Below are positions 1-6,061 of a DNA stretch of 8,350 nt, piece after piece. The notes beneath the pieces are model-generated. The model was not told where the DNA came from. It worked only from the letters and a program-made list of their open reading frames with translations, and searched no databases. The DNA lies in NCBI GenBank assembly GCA_002454125.1, contig DKII01000003.1, forward strand, positions 4,673 through 13,022. The letters are read 5' to 3'. The DNA is from Novosphingobium sp. UBA6722. GTDB taxonomy: Bacteria; Pseudomonadota; Alphaproteobacteria; Sphingomonadales; Sphingomonadaceae. The translations under genes were made by a program, and so were the position numbers. The first letter of the stretch is position 1. Every line of letters begins with the position of its first letter.

Positions 1-165
1 ACGCTGGAGTTTTCCAACACCACCCCGCTGCCGGCCAAGATCTATGCCAACGAAGGCGCCTGCCAGTTCCTGTTCCTCAAGGGCGATCAGCCCTGCGAGA
101 CGAGCTATGCCGACCGCAGCGGCAAGTACATGGGCCAGCGCGGGGTGACCCTGCCGAAGCTCTGA
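1..165 (+). CDS. dcd: dCTP deaminase, C-terminal fragment (5' end outside window)
   Basis: The first 54 codons read in frame 1 and stop at TGA 163-165. The enzyme deaminates dCTP to dUTP, feeding dUMP and thymidylate synthesis in the cytosol. The visible peptide contains TLEFSNTTPLPAKIYANEG, then a CQFLFLKGD strand, then SYADRSGKYMGQRGVTLP-K-L. This is the C-terminal strand and nucleotide-covering tail of the Dcd/dUTPase-like trimeric fold. The ending is characteristic of the roughly 184-residue alphaproteobacterial form; E. coli Dcd ends differently. The catalytic Glu and the N-terminal two thirds lie upstream of the window. The next gene starts 13 bp after the stop with no terminator between, so the two may be co-transcribed. 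Family assignment is strong; organism type is inferred. Confidence 0.93.
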   Translation, partial: TLEFSNTTPLPAKIYANEGACQFLFLKGDQPCETSYADRSGKYMGQRGVTLPKL

Positions 166-178
166 GGGGAGAAGCACG

Positions 179-1351
179 ATGGAAACGCCCTTGTTCGACC
201 AGTGGCGTTCGCGCTCCCCGCATTACGATGAAAACCACGAAGCGGTCTGCGATACCGTGCGCGCCTTCGTCGCCAAGGAAATCACGCCTTACGTCGATGA
301 ATGGGAAGCCGCCGGCCAGCTCCCGCGCGAGCTGCACCGCAAGGCGGCTGCGGCCGGTGTGCTGGGCCTCAATTACCCGGAGGAGTTCGGCGGCACCGGC
401 GCGGCCTTCAACCTGTTCCACGGCATGGTCCAGACCGAGGAACTGGCGCGGCCCGGGGCGGGCGGGATCTGCGCCTCGCTGATGACCCACGGGATCGGCC
501 TGCCGCCGATCCTGGCCATGGGCAGCGAAGAACTGAAGCGCCGGATCGCGCCGGAAGTGCTGGCGGGTGAGAAGATCATCTGCCTGGGCATTACCGAACC
601 CGGCGGCGGCTCCGACGTTGCCAATCTCAGGACCCGGGCGGAGCGCAAGGGCGCCAGCTACGTGGTCAACGGCGCCAAGACGCTGATCACCAGCGGCGTG
701 CGGGCAGACTACATCACGCTGGCGGTGCGGACCGGTGGCCCCGGCATCGGCGGTGTCTCGCTGCTGCTGGTCGAGACCGACCGGCCGGGCGTCAGCCGCA
801 CGCCGCTCGCCAAGATGGGCTGGCATGCCAGCGACACCGCGACGATCCATTTCGACGATGTCGAGGTGCCGGCCGAGAACCTGATCGGGCCGGAGAACGG
901 CGGCTTCGCCGGGATCATGCGCAACTTCAACGGCGAGCGGCTGGGGATGAGCCAGCAGGCTGCCGCCTTTGCGCGGATCTGCTATGAAGACGCGCTCGAT
1001 TGGGCGCGGCAACGCGAGACTTTTGGCAAGCCGCTGATCACCAACCAGGTGATCCGCCACAAGCTGGCCGACATGGTCCGCCGCATCTCCGCCACCCAGG
1101 CCTGGATCGACCACTGCGCCTGGACCGTGCTGAACGACTGTGCCTTTCCCGGCGACTTTGCCCTGCTCAAGGTCCAGGCGACGCAAACCATGGAATTCTG
1201 CGCCCGTGAGGCCTGCCAGATCCTGGGCGGCGCCAGCTTCGTGCGCGGCAGCCGGATCGAGCGGATCTACCGCGAGGTCCGCGTCATGGCGATCGGCGGG
1301 GGGAGCGAAGAGATCATGTTCGACCTCGCCAGCCGCCAATACCGGTTCTGA
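179..1351 (+). CDS. acyl-CoA dehydrogenase, long-chain/isovaleryl type
   Basis: A 390-residue FAD-dependent acyl-CoA dehydrogenase, the usual family length, predicted to introduce the alpha,beta double bond in an acyl-CoA and pass electrons to ETF. The ATG at 179 follows a good ribosome-binding site (AGGGGAGAAG, about 166-175). Domain order is normal: N-terminal helical domain (about 20-130), beta-barrel with the FAD/substrate motif ITEPGGGSD (138-146), and C-terminal helical domain with RQRETFGKPL (278-286). The position that carries the catalytic Glu in medium- and short-chain enzymes is Gly here (IGGGSEEI, 372-379). A Glu sits instead in helix G (NGERL, E253), the place of the base in LCAD and isovaleryl-CoA dehydrogenase. 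So the enzyme looks active, with a long-chain or branched substrate preferred by analogy. The true substrate is unknown. It follows dcd closely and is separated from the DoxX gene by 86 bp. Confidence 0.93.
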   Translation: METPLFDQWRSRSPHYDENHEAVCDTVRAFVAKEITPYVDEWEAAGQLPRELHRKAAAAGVLGLNYPEEFGGTGAAFNLFHGMVQTEELARPGAGGICASLMTHGIGLPPILAMGSEELKRRIAPEVLAGEKIICLGITEPGGGSDVANLRTRAERKGASYVVNGAKTLITSGVRADYITLAVRTGGPGIGGVSLLLVETDRPGVSRTPLAKMGWHASDTATIHFDDVEVPAENLIGPENGGFAGIMRNFNGERLGMSQQAAAFARICYEDALDWARQRETFGKPLITNQVIRHKLADMVRRISATQAWIDHCAWTVLNDCAFPGDFALLKVQATQTMEFCAREACQILGGASFVRGSRIERIYREVRVMAIGGGSEEIMFDLASRQYRF

Positions 1352-1394
1352 AAAAGGCTTGCCATTTCAGCGTGTGAGGCGTTCACTCCGCCCA

Positions 1395-1420
1395 CGGGGC
1401 CGCGAACCTCGCGGACCCCG
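1395..1420 (+). other. strong hairpin just upstream of the DoxX ribosome-binding site
   Basis: CGGGGCCGCGA (1395-1405) pairs with TCGCGG-A-CCCCG (1409-1420). This gives an 11-bp, almost all G:C stem with one bulged A (1415) and a three-base loop (ACC). No T-run follows; the sequence goes straight into CAAAGGGGGAG, the ribosome-binding site of the DoxX gene. It could be a weak or factor-assisted terminator for the acyl-CoA dehydrogenase transcript, a 5'-leader structure tuning DoxX translation, or mRNA 3'-end protection after processing. A poor TTGCCA / TTCACT pair (1359-1364 and 1382-1387, 17-bp spacer) is the only promoter-like match in this gap. Confidence 0.55.
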
Positions 1421-1437
1421 CAAAGGGGGAGAATATC

Positions 1438-1815
1438 ATGACCGCATATGCTGCGCCGCTTGGGCGGCTCCTGCTTTCGCTGATTTTCATTCTGGGTGGG
1501 GCCAGCAAGTTCGGCAACCTCGCCGGGACCGGGGCCTATATGGAAACGGTTGGCCTGCCGGGGATTCTGGCGGGCCCTGCGGCTGCCTTTGAACTGCTCG
1601 GCGGCCTCGCCATCCTGCTCGGCTGGCAGACCCGGCTGGTCGCGCTGCTGCTGGCCGGCTTCTGCCTGGTCACCGCCGCGATGTTCCACAACAACTTTGC
1701 CGACCAGATCCAGATGGTCATGTTCCTCAAGAACCTCGGCCTGGCGGGCGGTTTCCTCACGCTCTACGCCCACGGCGCGGGCGGGATGAGCCTGGATTCG
1801 CGCAAGGCGGGGTGA
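1438..1815 (+). CDS. DoxX family integral membrane protein
   Basis: A small 125-residue inner-membrane protein of the DoxX family. Four hydrophobic segments are visible at about 7-24 (LGRLLLSLIFILGGASKF), 43-62, 65-84 and 92-112. The family hallmark near the N-terminus, LGRLLLSLIFILGG-x-SKF, is present, as is the HNNF...FLKNLGLAGG segment before the last helix. The start at 1438 is supported by AGGGGGAG about 7 bp upstream. DoxX relatives are linked to quinol oxidase or thiosulfate:quinone chemistry, redox stress and membrane partners, but most, including this one, have no assigned reaction. It has its own gaps on both sides (86 and 110 bp), so it may be transcribed separately from its neighbours. 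Family call is firm; function is unknown. Confidence 0.88.
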   Translation: MTAYAAPLGRLLLSLIFILGGASKFGNLAGTGAYMETVGLPGILAGPAAAFELLGGLAILLGWQTRLVALLLAGFCLVTAAMFHNNFADQIQMVMFLKNLGLAGGFLTLYAHGAGGMSLDSRKAG

Positions 1816-1864
1816 TGCCCGCCAGCCTGCCGTAGCGTCAGGCAGAATAGGTTCGACATTGCCA

Positions 1865-1907
1865 CCGAACTGTGCAGTTTTCGCTTGGCCGAACTGCACA
1901 GATTCGG
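1865..1907 (+). promoter_or_regulatory. 15-bp inverted repeat: possible operator pair or terminator hairpin
   Basis: CCGAACTGTGCAGTT (1865-1879) is complementary to AACTGCACAG-A-TTCGG (1892-1907): 15 base pairs with a single bulged A at 1902 and a 12-base spacer. The left arm is itself a dyad, AACTG-TG-CAGTT (1868-1879), and the right half repeats it imperfectly. CCGAACTG(TG/CA)CAG also recurs as a direct repeat exactly 24 bp apart. Such nested symmetry fits two operator sites for a dimeric repressor upstream of the oxidoreductase start at 1926. As RNA it would also fold into a long hairpin that could end the DoxX transcript, although the T-run is only four bases and lies in the loop. No regulator gene is adjacent. 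Confidence 0.6.
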
Positions 1908-1925
1908 GGCAATGGAGAGCATCAC

Positions 1926-3104
1926 ATGACTGCCAAGGCAGACCGTCCGTTTGACATCGTGGTCTATGGCGCGACCGGGTACACTGGCCGCCTCGTCGCC
2001 GAATATCTGGCGCACCATTATCAGGGCAAAGGCCCGAAATGGGCCATGGTCGGCCGCTCGGCGGAAAAGCTGGCCGAGGTGCGCGACCTGATCGGCGCGC
2101 CGGCCGATACGCCGCTGGTCGTCGCAAATTCGGACGATCCCGCCTCGATGCAGGCGCTGGCCGAAAGCACTCGCGTCGTCGTCACCACGGTCGGTCCCTA
2201 CCAGCTTTACGGTGAGCCGCTGCTCAAGGCCTGCGTCGCTGCCGGCACCGACTATGCCGACCTTTGCGGCGAGCCGGGCTGGATGCGCGAAATGATCGAC
2301 GCCTACCATGAGCAGGCCAAGGCCAGCGGCGCGCGGATCGCCTTCTCCTCGGGCTTCGATTCGATCCCCTTCGATCTCGGCGTCTTCATGCTGCAGAAGG
2401 AAGCCAAGGCCCGCTTCGGCAGCCCGGCGCCGCGGGTGAAGGGCCGCGTTCGGGCGATGCAGGGCACCTTCTCGGGCGGCACGGCAGCCAGCCTCACTGA
2501 AACGATGAAGGCCGTTGCCAGAAAGCCTAGCCTGATCCCGATCCTGCAAAGCCCGTTCGGCCTGACTCCAGGCTTCGAAGGGCCAAGCCAGCCGATGGGC
2601 CTGCTGCCCGAATATGACGATAAGCTGGGCAAGTGGGCCGCGCCGTTCATCATGGCGACGATCAACACCAAGAACGTCCACCGCACCAACTTCCTGCTCG
2701 GCCATCCCTATGGCGCCGACTTCAAGTATGACGAGATGATGCTGACCAGCCCGGGCGAGCTGGGCGAGAAGGCGGCCCACGCGGTGGCCGAGATGCTCAA
2801 GAACCCGTTCGGAGCCAAGCCGCCCAAGCCGGGCGAGGGGCCGACGCCGGAAGAGCGTGAGAACGGCTTCTACGACGTGCTGTTCGTTGGCGAATGGCCC
2901 GAAGGGACCGAGCTGCGCTATGGCGTGAAAGGCCGCTACGATCCCGGCTATGGCTCGACCAGCCGCATGATCGCCGAGACCGGGATTGCCCTGCTCGATT
3001 GCACGGCCCCCGGCGGGATCGCCACGCCGGGGGCCCTCTTGGGCGAAGCGCTGGTCAAGCGCCTCCAGGACCACGCCGAGATCACCTTCGCGGTAGAGGA
3101 ATGA
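1926..3104 (+). CDS. saccharopine dehydrogenase-like / trans-acting enoyl reductase family oxidoreductase
   Basis: A 392-residue NAD(P)-dependent oxidoreductase of the saccharopine dehydrogenase-like family that includes mycobacterial trans-acting enoyl reductases. The N-terminal Rossmann fold has GATGYTG (15-21) after the first strand and MVGRSAEKL (41-49) at the end of the second. Further family marks are VGPY-x-LYGEPLLKACVAAGTDYADLCGE (89-116), SGFDSIPFDLG (142-152) and GGIATPGALLG (363-373). I chose ATG 1926 over an in-frame GTG at 1872: GGAGAG (1914-1919) sits 6 bp upstream of 1926, the protein then starts just before the Rossmann strand, and the longer form would read through the inverted repeat. 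In mycobacteria relatives reduce an enoyl double bond on polyketide-lipid precursors. Proteobacterial members have no established substrate, and no polyketide synthase is visible here. Its stop overlaps the MFS start, so the two are translationally coupled. Confidence 0.87.
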   Translation: MTAKADRPFDIVVYGATGYTGRLVAEYLAHHYQGKGPKWAMVGRSAEKLAEVRDLIGAPADTPLVVANSDDPASMQALAESTRVVVTTVGPYQLYGEPLLKACVAAGTDYADLCGEPGWMREMIDAYHEQAKASGARIAFSSGFDSIPFDLGVFMLQKEAKARFGSPAPRVKGRVRAMQGTFSGGTAASLTETMKAVARKPSLIPILQSPFGLTPGFEGPSQPMGLLPEYDDKLGKWAAPFIMATINTKNVHRTNFLLGHPYGADFKYDEMMLTSPGELGEKAAHAVAEMLKNPFGAKPPKPGEGPTPEERENGFYDVLFVGEWPEGTELRYGVKGRYDPGYGSTSRMIAETGIALLDCTAPGGIATPGALLGEALVKRLQDHAEITFAVEE

Positions 3105-4342
3105 CCGAAACCCTCGCGCCGCTCCCCCCCGAGGAGAGCGAGTGGACCATCGGCTGGCGGATCGTGCTCGGCTGTGCGCTGGGCGCGGGCGCGGGGATTG
3201 TCCTGCTGTTCTTCACCTTCAACATGTTCGTCCTGCCTTTGGCGCAGGAACTGGGCGTGACGCGCGGTGAGATCGGCTCGATCCAGGCGCTGATCGTCAC
3301 CGGCGCGCTGGGCGCGGTGGTGATCGGGCGGGCGGCGGATCGGTTCGGGTTCAAGCCGATCTACTTGGCCTGTGCCGGTATCGTGATCGCCGGGCAGGTG
3401 ATCTCGGTGCTGTTCTCGACAACGCTCACGCACATGGCAATCAGCATCGCGGTGCTGGGCTTCTTCGGGGTCGGGACGACCGCCGTGGTGATCACCCGCC
3501 CGGTCAACGCCCACTTCCGCGAATATCGCGGCCGCGCGCTCGGGCTGGTTGCGACCGGTACCTCGATCTTCGCGATCGTGGCGCCGCAGGTGCTGGAGCC
3601 GATCATTGCCAACTACGGCTGGCGCGGTGGCTTCCTGGCGCTGGCTGGCTTCATGGCGCTGGTCGGCATGCCGGCGGTGGCCTTCATCGTCCCGGCCAGC
3701 GCCAGCCGCGCCTATTCGGGCATGGTCGGTGGCGGACGGAGCGACTGGTCGTTCCTCAAGACCCGCGATTTCCAGCTGATGACGCTCAGCATCATGGCGA
3801 TGGGCCTGGCGACTGCCGGCTTCGTTGGCCAGCTTTCGCCGATCATCCAGGAGGAAGGCTTCGATGCCGCGACCGGGGCGCTCGCCGTCTCGGTCTTTGC
3901 CGCGGGCCAGTTCGTGGGGCGGCTCGGCGGCGGCTGGCTGCTCGATCACTTCCGCCCGCAGACGGTGGCGCTGGTCTTCACGGTCATTCCCGGCAGCGGC
4001 TTCCTGTTGCTCCTGCTGACCGATCAGATGTTGCCCGCCGCGATCCTCGCTGCGGCGATGATCGGCCTGCAACAGGGGGTGGAGCTTGACCTCTTCGCCT
4101 ACTTCGTCGCCCGCCGCTTTCCGATCGCGCAGTACGGCACGATCTATGGCACGCTGCACGGGTTCAGCTGGATCGGCAATGCCACGGGTATAATCGGCGT
4201 TGGCCTGCTGCACGACCGGCTGGGGAGCTACAGCCTGGCCCAGGGCATCGGCATGGCGGCATTAACTGTGGGGGCAGTGCTGGTTTGGCTGGTGCGCCTG
4301 CCGCCGCTAACGGCCGAGCCGGAACAGCTCCGCGCTGGCTGA
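3101..4342 (+). CDS. MFS transporter
   Basis: A 413-residue major facilitator superfamily permease with about 12 hydrophobic segments, the usual size. The short N-terminal tail (1-20) is cytoplasmic and acidic. MFS motif A is clear after helix 2: GRAADRFGFKP (76-86). A degenerate copy follows in the second half, GRLGGGWLLDHFRPQ (273-287). A polar linker (about 200-222) joins the two six-helix halves. The ATG at 3101 lies within ATGA with the upstream stop (3102-3104), and AGAGGA (3095-3100) directly precedes it. An in-frame upstream start is rejected because it would add about 69 residues read across the oxidoreductase gene. The fold resembles the monocarboxylate/oxalate-formate antiporter type, so an organic acid is a reasonable guess, but the substrate is unknown. 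The 3' end overlaps the opposing TetR gene by 36 bp. Confidence 0.9.
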   Translation: MTETLAPLPPEESEWTIGWRIVLGCALGAGAGIVLLFFTFNMFVLPLAQELGVTRGEIGSIQALIVTGALGAVVIGRAADRFGFKPIYLACAGIVIAGQVISVLFSTTLTHMAISIAVLGFFGVGTTAVVITRPVNAHFREYRGRALGLVATGTSIFAIVAPQVLEPIIANYGWRGGFLALAGFMALVGMPAVAFIVPASASRAYSGMVGGGRSDWSFLKTRDFQLMTLSIMAMGLATAGFVGQLSPIIQEEGFDAATGALAVSVFAAGQFVGRLGGGWLLDHFRPQTVALVFTVIPGSGFLLLLLTDQMLPAAILAAAMIGLQQGVELDLFAYFVARRFPIAQYGTIYGTLHGFSWIGNATGIIGVGLLHDRLGSYSLAQGIGMAALTVGAVLVWLVRLPPLTAEPEQLRAG

Positions 4343-4942
4343 GGCATAGCCGGCGGCATCCTTGGCCGAGAGGCCAAGGCCGGTCAGCGCCAGGACCAGC
4401 ATCTCTTCCAGCCGCCGTGCGGCCTCGGCCCGGTCGATCCGGCGTTCGATCGCATTGGCCATCAGCACCTGGCACAGGCCAAGCCAGAACCGGACCCCGC
4501 TTTGCCGCGCTTCCTTGCGCAGCCGCCCGGTCGCGACGGCGGCATTCAGGTCGGCCGCCACGCCCTGGTTGAGCGGCTGGTCGCGCAAGGTCGAATTGCT
4601 GGCATTGCGGATCATGATCGCGGTCTTGCGCGGTTCGTCGAGGGCAAAGGCAAGGCCGGTGCGCATGCCGCCAGCCAATCGCGCGAACGGATCGGCTACT
4701 CCGGCATTGGCGGCGCCGATCCGTGCTTCGAGTTCGACCCGGATCTCCGCGCCGACCGCCTGCCCGAACGCGGCCTTGTCGGCAAAGTGGTTGAAGAAGC
4801 TGCCCTTGGCGACGCCGGCCCGCCCGACAATCTCGTCAATCGCGACGGCATCGATCGGCCGTTCGGCCAGCAATTCCAGCCCGGCATCGACCAACGCGCG
4901 ATAGGTGCGCTGGGCGCGGGGACTGAGGGCCGGGGCGGTCAT
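4307..4942 (-). CDS. TetR family transcriptional regulator
   Basis: A 211-residue TetR-family repressor on the minus strand. The N-terminal DNA-binding domain spans about 10-60. The helix-turn-helix DAVAIDEIVGRAGVAKGSFF (31-50), followed by NHFADKAAF (51-59), is the canonical TetR signature. The rest is an all-helical ligand-binding and dimerisation domain with no recognisable ligand residues. The ATG (complement of 4940-4942) is preceded on its strand by AGGAAGC (complement of 4947-4953). It is divergent from the VOC-FAH-hydroxylase operon, with two 14-bp palindromes between them, so it very likely represses both that operon and itself. Release by a pathway substrate or intermediate is inferred. 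Its last 36 bp run opposite the end of the MFS gene (4307-4342), giving convergent 3' ends with no space for a terminator. Confidence 0.92.
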   Translation of the reverse strand: MTAPALSPRAQRTYRALVDAGLELLAERPIDAVAIDEIVGRAGVAKGSFFNHFADKAAFGQAVGAEIRVELEARIGAANAGVADPFARLAGGMRTGLAFALDEPRKTAIMIRNASNSTLRDQPLNQGVAADLNAAVATGRLRKEARQSGVRFWLGLCQVLMANAIERRIDRAEAARRLEEMLVLALTGLGLSAKDAAGYASASAELFRLGR

Positions 4943-4956
4943 GACAGCTTCCTACT

Positions 4957-4970
4957 TGACCAGACGGTCA
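4957..4970. promoter_or_regulatory. TetR operator site 1 (perfect palindrome)
   Basis: TGACC-AGAC-GGTCA is a perfect 5-bp-arm palindrome, 14 bp upstream of the TetR start codon. Its size and symmetry are typical of TetR-family operators. It lies between the divergent genes and overlaps a TTGACC -35-like element (4956-4961, + strand). Direct binding by the adjacent regulator is inferred. Confidence 0.75.
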
Positions 4971-4983
4971 GTTGTCAATAATC

Positions 4984-4997
4984 TGACCAAATAGTCA
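4984..4997. promoter_or_regulatory. TetR operator site 2 (variant of site 1)
   Basis: TGACC-AAAT-AGTCA matches site 1 at 11 of 14 positions, including the whole left arm and GTCA of the right arm. It is centred 27 bp away (4990.5 versus 4963.5). The second half-site has A for G at its first position, so it may bind more weakly. It lies closer to the VOC gene and may set repression of that operon. Confidence 0.7.
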
Positions 4998-5041
4998 ACA
5001 ACGCGAGTCGGGCCGAGAACCCGATGCGGGAGAGCAGGCTG

Positions 5042-6061
5042 ATGAGCACGATCCGGATCGAGGACATTGCCCATGTCCGCTACGCCGCGCCCGATCTGGC
5101 AGCGATGCGGGCCTTCCTGGAAGACTTCGGGATGGACTGCTTTGAGGAGGGCGGACGGCTTTACGGCCGCGGCGCCGATGGGCGGTCGTTTGTCCATGTG
5201 ACCGAGCCGGGCGAGGCCAGGTTCCTGGCGGTTGGCTTCCGGGCCGAGACCGTGGCCGACCTTGAGAAACTCGCCGCGAGCGAAGGCGTCCCGGTCGAGG
5301 ATCTCAACGAACCCGGCGGCGGCAAGATCGTCCGCCTGTCCGATCCCGATGGCTACGGGGTGGAAGTTGTCGCCGGGCAGGCCAAGCAGGCAGCCCTGTC
5401 GCTGCCCGCCGACCAGCCGTTCAACACTGCCTCGGCCAAGCCGCGTTTCCGCCAAACCGTCCGGCTCGACGCCAGGCCGGCCCATGTGAAGCGGATCGGC
5501 CACGCCGTGCTCAAGGTCCGCGATTTCCGTGCATCCGAACGCTGGTACAAGGACCGCTTCGGCTTCATCACCTCGGACGAGGTCGAGGCCGCTGCCGACG
5601 TCCCGCTCGGCGCCTTCATGCGCTGTGACCGGGGTGACAAGCCAGCCGATCACCACACCCTGTTCCTGGCGCAATTGCCCGGCGAGCTTGGCATCCTCCA
5701 TGCTGCCTTCGAGGTCGCCAACCTCGATGACCTGATGCTCGGCCATCAGCACTTGAAGGCGAAGAAGCGCGAGCCAGCCTGGGGTGTCGGCCGCCACATC
5801 ATGGGCAGCCAGATCTTCGATTACTGGAAGGACCCCTTCGGCAACGAGCTGGAGCACTGGACCGACGGGGACCTGTTCACCGCTGCTGACCCGCCGCAGA
5901 AACAGCCGATGAGCGCGCTGCTGGCCGTCCAGTGGGGCGCCCCCCATCCAATGTTTGCCGGCAAGCTGGCCCCGCCGCCCGGCCTGGTCTCGTTCTTCAT
6001 GGCCCTGCGCCTGCGCGTGCTCGGCCTGTTCCGCTCCAAGCCCAAAGGAACGCCTGCATGA
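5042..6061 (+). CDS. two-domain VOC protein, probable type I extradiol ring-cleavage dioxygenase
   Basis: A 339-residue protein with two tandem vicinal-oxygen-chelate domains (about 8-112 and 150-280), the architecture of type I extradiol dioxygenases such as BphC. Predicted reaction: Fe(II)-dependent meta cleavage of a catechol. The C-terminal domain keeps the 2-His-1-carboxylate set: H154 (IGHAVLKV), H220 (LHAAFEV-x-NLDD) and E271 (DPFGNELEHW). It also has the second-sphere HHT (204-206) and Y261. The N-terminal domain has H11 and E108 (DPDGYGVEVV) but no second His, so it is probably structural. Residues 285-339 form an extra tail with a hydrophobic, arginine-containing helix (about 314-333). 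The start is ATG 5042, served by GGGAGAG (5028-5034). An in-frame ATG at 5024 has no comparable site. First gene of the TetR-divergent operon; its stop overlaps the FAH start. Substrate unknown. Confidence 0.88.
   Translation: MSTIRIEDIAHVRYAAPDLAAMRAFLEDFGMDCFEEGGRLYGRGADGRSFVHVTEPGEARFLAVGFRAETVADLEKLAASEGVPVEDLNEPGGGKIVRLSDPDGYGVEVVAGQAKQAALSLPADQPFNTASAKPRFRQTVRLDARPAHVKRIGHAVLKVRDFRASERWYKDRFGFITSDEVEAAADVPLGAFMRCDRGDKPADHHTLFLAQLPGELGILHAAFEVANLDDLMLGHQHLKAKKREPAWGVGRHIMGSQIFDYWKDPFGNELEHWTDGDLFTAADPPQKQPMSALLAVQWGAPHPMFAGKLAPPPGLVSFFMALRLRVLGLFRSKPKGTPA

Larger units (their letters stand above)
4956..4998. promoter_or_regulatory. probable divergent promoter region
   Basis: The only AT-rich stretch in the divergent gap holds -35-like elements in both directions. 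On the + strand, TTGACC (4956-4961) has TAATCT (4979-4984) at a 17-bp spacing, or AATAAT (4977-4982) at 15. On the - strand, TTGACA (complement of 4973-4978) and TTGACT (complement of 4993-4998) occur. The -10 matches are poor, so exact start sites cannot be named. The -35 elements overlap the two palindromes, consistent with repression by occlusion. Confidence 0.4.

Noticed and set aside
77..1339. Long minus-strand open frame (420 codons) opposite the acyl-CoA dehydrogenase
   Set aside because: Its translation shows no family motif and is low-complexity (rich in A, G, R, D, H). It mirrors a fully convincing + strand gene, as expected in GC-rich DNA.
1819..1842. Small GCCTG/CAGGC and CTGCC/GGCAG hairpins after the DoxX stop
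   Set aside because: They are mutually exclusive 5-bp stems with long loops and no T-run, within what chance gives in GC-rich sequence.
1872..1925. GTG 1872 as the oxidoreductase start, adding 18 residues
   Set aside because: The extension would be translated through the inverted repeat and does not belong to the Rossmann fold; ATG 1926 has a proper ribosome-binding site.
1764..3074. Minus-strand open frame (436 codons) opposite the oxidoreductase
   Set aside because: It has no recognisable domain, crosses the DoxX end and the intergenic dyad, and is a shadow of the saccharopine dehydrogenase-like gene.
2948..4213. Minus-strand open frame (421 codons) opposite the MFS gene
   Set aside because: The sequence is strongly charged and repetitive in R, D, H and Q without motifs, while the opposite strand encodes a clear 12-segment permease.
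4362..4981. Plus-strand open frames (180 and 159 codons) across the TetR gene
   Set aside because: The minus strand gives a textbook TetR helix-turn-helix; these frames show nothing recognisable and one runs into the operator region.
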